DNA from: Planctomycetota bacterium
GTDB lineage: Bacteria > Planctomycetota > UBA1135
Assembly (NCBI GenBank): GCA_030749235.1
Contig: JASMKM010000079.1
Span: 1-63,450, forward strand
Length of the DNA stretch: 63,450 nucleotides
Reading direction: 5' to 3'
A program made the position numbers and the translations under genes. Below are positions 61,897 to 63,450 of the stretch, piece after piece. Position 1 is the stretch's first letter; every line of letters begins with the position of its first letter. The notes beneath the pieces were generated by a model. The model was given only the letters and a program-made list of their open reading frames with translations, made no database searches and was not told the DNA's origin.

Positions 61897-63315
61897 ATGA
61901 ACCTGCTCGCATGCTTGCTCCAACATGGAGCGGGGGCTGCCGCTACACACAGCGAACCCCACGTAATCTTCGGAATGAATCCCTTGTGGGTGGCCGCCAC
62001 TGTATTCGTGGCTTCTTACGCCGTCATCATGTCGGAGAAGTACAACCGCGCCATGGTTGCGCTGCTCGGCGGCGGATTGATGATCCTGCTCGGCGTGCTC
62101 GACCAGCACACCGCCATCGGCGCCATCGACTGGAATACCCTCGGCCTGTTGTGCGGCATGATGATGATTGTGGCAATCACTCGCCGCAGCGGTGTCTTTC
62201 AGTTCCTGGCGATCTGGTCGGCCAAGAAGGTGAAGGCCAGCCCGTGGGGCATCCTGGTCATGCTCTCACTGGTCACGGCGATCCTGTCGGCACTGCTCGA
62301 CAACGTGACCACGGTGTTGCTGATCGCGCCGGTGACCTTGCTGATCACCGAGGAACTCAACATCAAGCCTTATCCCTTCCTGTTCGCTGAAATTCTTTTC
62401 TCGAACATTGGCGGTACTGCCACGCTAATCGGTGACCCGCCCAACATTCTGATCGGCTCGTTGGTGGACACCATAACCTTCAACGATTTCCTGATCCACG
62501 TCGCACCGATTGTGCCATTGGTCTTCATCGCCACACTGTTCCCGATCTGGTTGATCTGGGGACGCAAGCTAAAGGCGACCGACCGCGCGCGCGAACGTGT
62601 GATGCGTTTCCACGAGGTCGACGCCATCAAGGACGTCCCCCTGCTGAAGAAGTCGCTGTTCGTGTTGGCCTTGGTCCTTGTCGGATTCGTCGCCGGTCAC
62701 CCGGTGGGCTTGGAGCCCGCCACGGTGGCCATGACCGGCGCCGCTTTGTTGCTGCTGCTCGACAACCTGAAGAACAACGCCGAGGAACAGGACAAGAGCG
62801 TTCACCACACAGCTGGGGAAGTCGAGTGGGTCACCATCTTCTTCTTCGTCGGCCTGTTCGTGATCGTCGGCGCACTCGAGAACGCCGGTGGCCTGGAGCT
62901 GCTTGCCGGGCAGGTTCTCAACCTGACCGCCGACGCCGCCGATCCCGCTGGAGTCACCTCCACCCTGTCAATGGCAGTGCTGTGGATCTCGGCGGTCGCG
63001 AGCGCGGTGGTGGACAATATCCCCTTCGTGGCGACGATGATCCCGACGCTGCAGGAGACCTTTGTGCAGTTGAAGGAAAGTGGCATGGGCCTCAGCTATG
63101 ACCAGGAACACGCCGTGTGGTGGTCGCTTTCGCTGGGAGCTTGTCTCGGTGGTAACGGCAGTCTGATCGGCGCCAGCGCCAACCTGATCGTGGCGGGCTT
63201 CGCCGAACGCGCAGGTCACTCGATCCGTTTCATGACCTTCCTGAAGACGGCCTTCCCGATGATGTTGATGTCGGTCGCGATCGCGGCGGTCTACCTCTGG
63301 ATGCGCTACCTGTAG
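61897..63315 (+). CDS. ArsB/NhaD/P-protein-type (ion transporter superfamily) permease
   Basis: The 472-residue protein has about 12 TM helices. The IT-superfamily duplication is visible: L-D-N-V-T-T-V-L-L-I-A-P-V near 130 with S-N-I-G-G-T-A-T-L-I-G-D-P-P-N-I near 168-183, and V-V-D-N-I-P-F-V-A-T near 370 with G-G-N-G-S-L-I-G-A-S-A-N near 411. Such proteins move sodium, dicarboxylates, arsenite or sulfate. The G-D-P-P-N motif puts it near the ArsB/P-protein/NhaD branch. Its place after the antiporter and CBS genes suggests Na+ or anion homeostasis. Confidence 0.82.
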   Translation: MNLLACLLQHGAGAAATHSEPHVIFGMNPLWVAATVFVASYAVIMSEKYNRAMVALLGGGLMILLGVLDQHTAIGAIDWNTLGLLCGMMMIVAITRRSGVFQFLAIWSAKKVKASPWGILVMLSLVTAILSALLDNVTTVLLIAPVTLLITEELNIKPYPFLFAEILFSNIGGTATLIGDPPNILIGSLVDTITFNDFLIHVAPIVPLVFIATLFPIWLIWGRKLKATDRARERVMRFHEVDAIKDVPLLKKSLFVLALVLVGFVAGHPVGLEPATVAMTGAALLLLLDNLKNNAEEQDKSVHHTAGEVEWVTIFFFVGLFVIVGALENAGGLELLAGQVLNLTADAADPAGVTSTLSMAVLWISAVASAVVDNIPFVATMIPTLQETFVQLKESGMGLSYDQEHAVWWSLSLGACLGGNGSLIGASANLIVAGFAERAGHSIRFMTFLKTAFPMMLMSVAIAAVYLWMRYL

Positions 63316-63363
63316 GCCGAGCTGCACCCTTCAAACCCATGCTCAGCGGTAAAAATTTTAGAG

Positions 63364-63387
63364 ACTTTGCTCTGCAAAGTACTTTGC
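63364..63387 (+). promoter_or_regulatory. interleaved palindromic operator upstream of the last gene
   Basis: ACTTTGC-TCT-GCAAAGT (63364-63380) is a perfect 7-bp inverted repeat, and GCAAAGT-ACTTTGC (63374-63387) is a second perfect palindrome sharing its right arm. Three half-sites therefore lie in 24 bp, 18 nt before the ATG at 63405. This is the layout of a dimeric repressor site. Confidence 0.6.
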
Positions 63388-63404
63388 CAACCGTACAGTA
63401 GGGC

Positions 63405-63450
63405 ATGGAACTGGACACCGACCTCCAAGAGATTGAAGAGCAGAGCTTTC
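63405..63450 (+). CDS. start of an unidentified gene (3' partial)
   Basis: ATG 63405, with a weak GGG upstream, opens 15 codons to the window end (M-E-L-D-T-D-L-Q-E-I-E-E-Q-S-F). Only the acidic first helix is visible, so no family can be assigned. The palindromic operator at 63364-63387 probably controls it. Confidence 0.45.
   Translation, partial: MELDTDLQEIEEQSF

Overview
The window reads as a chromosomal segment of a diderm (Gram-negative-type) bacterium of about 60% GC. It carries LpxD, an LptE-like lipoprotein, a BamD-like lipoprotein, AsmA- and MurJ-type envelope proteins, and MqnD of the futalosine menaquinone pathway. A lysine-rich bacterial histone, an archaeal-type methionine aminopeptidase and divergent secreted proteins point to the Planctomycetota or a neighbouring deep lineage. 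That placement is inference from gene content; there is no rRNA in the window. There are no tRNAs, insertion sequences, integrases, CRISPR arrays or prophage genes. The region is ordinary, densely packed core genome with two decayed genes.

Layout. 1-4.9 kb: the 3' end of a GntR regulator, then minus-strand amidohydrolase lipoprotein, a gene remnant, a secreted beta-propeller-like protein and hutI. 5-16 kb: a long plus-strand series of mostly overlapping genes (corC-like, recO, bamD-like, lptE-like, ftsH, folP, cdaA, cdaR, glmM, tsaB) joining envelope biogenesis, folate and c-di-AMP synthesis. 16-24.4 kb: the histone gene (minus, with its own promoter and terminator), a secreted protein of unknown function, alr, a 1162-residue AsmA-like protein, manC, ruvX and the RNase P RNA. 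24.5-31.7 kb: Nudix-like protein, small protein, fdhD, arsC/spx-like, a receiver-like protein, a decayed response regulator, mqnD, a Hanks-type kinase, a type II methionine aminopeptidase and a leucine dehydrogenase. 31.7-39 kb: DinG-like helicase, an MDR-derived orphan, rarA, a SpoU methyltransferase and rsgA. 39-52 kb: ric-ispH-folC (minus), a degenerate Nudix-fold protein, lpxD, a CaCA exchanger, a glutamine amidotransferase, a two-TM protein, aroB, an HD protein and carB. 52-63.4 kb: murJ, then an eight-gene Mrp/Mbh-like antiporter operon with three NuoL/M/N-type subunits, a CBS protein, a permease, and the first 15 codons of a further gene behind an operator-like palindrome.

How the genes work together. 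The 6.3-15.9 kb series couples outer-membrane assembly lipoproteins, the FtsH protease, c-di-AMP synthesis (cdaA-cdaR) and the first committed step toward UDP-GlcNAc (glmM), a logical cell-envelope homeostasis block. The last 10 kb looks like a Na+/H+ and ion homeostasis block. Several transcription starts appear to use a TAGAAT-type -10 element placed so close to the start codon that leaderless mRNAs are likely, most clearly at the divergent trmH/rsgA pair.

Most notable items: the lysine-tailed histone-fold protein at 16.05-16.37 kb, the Mbh-ordered antiporter operon at 53.8-61.3 kb, the symmetrical leaderless promoter pair at 38.0 kb, and two gene remnants (2.3-2.5 kb and 27.35-27.56 kb) that only become visible when short frames are translated.
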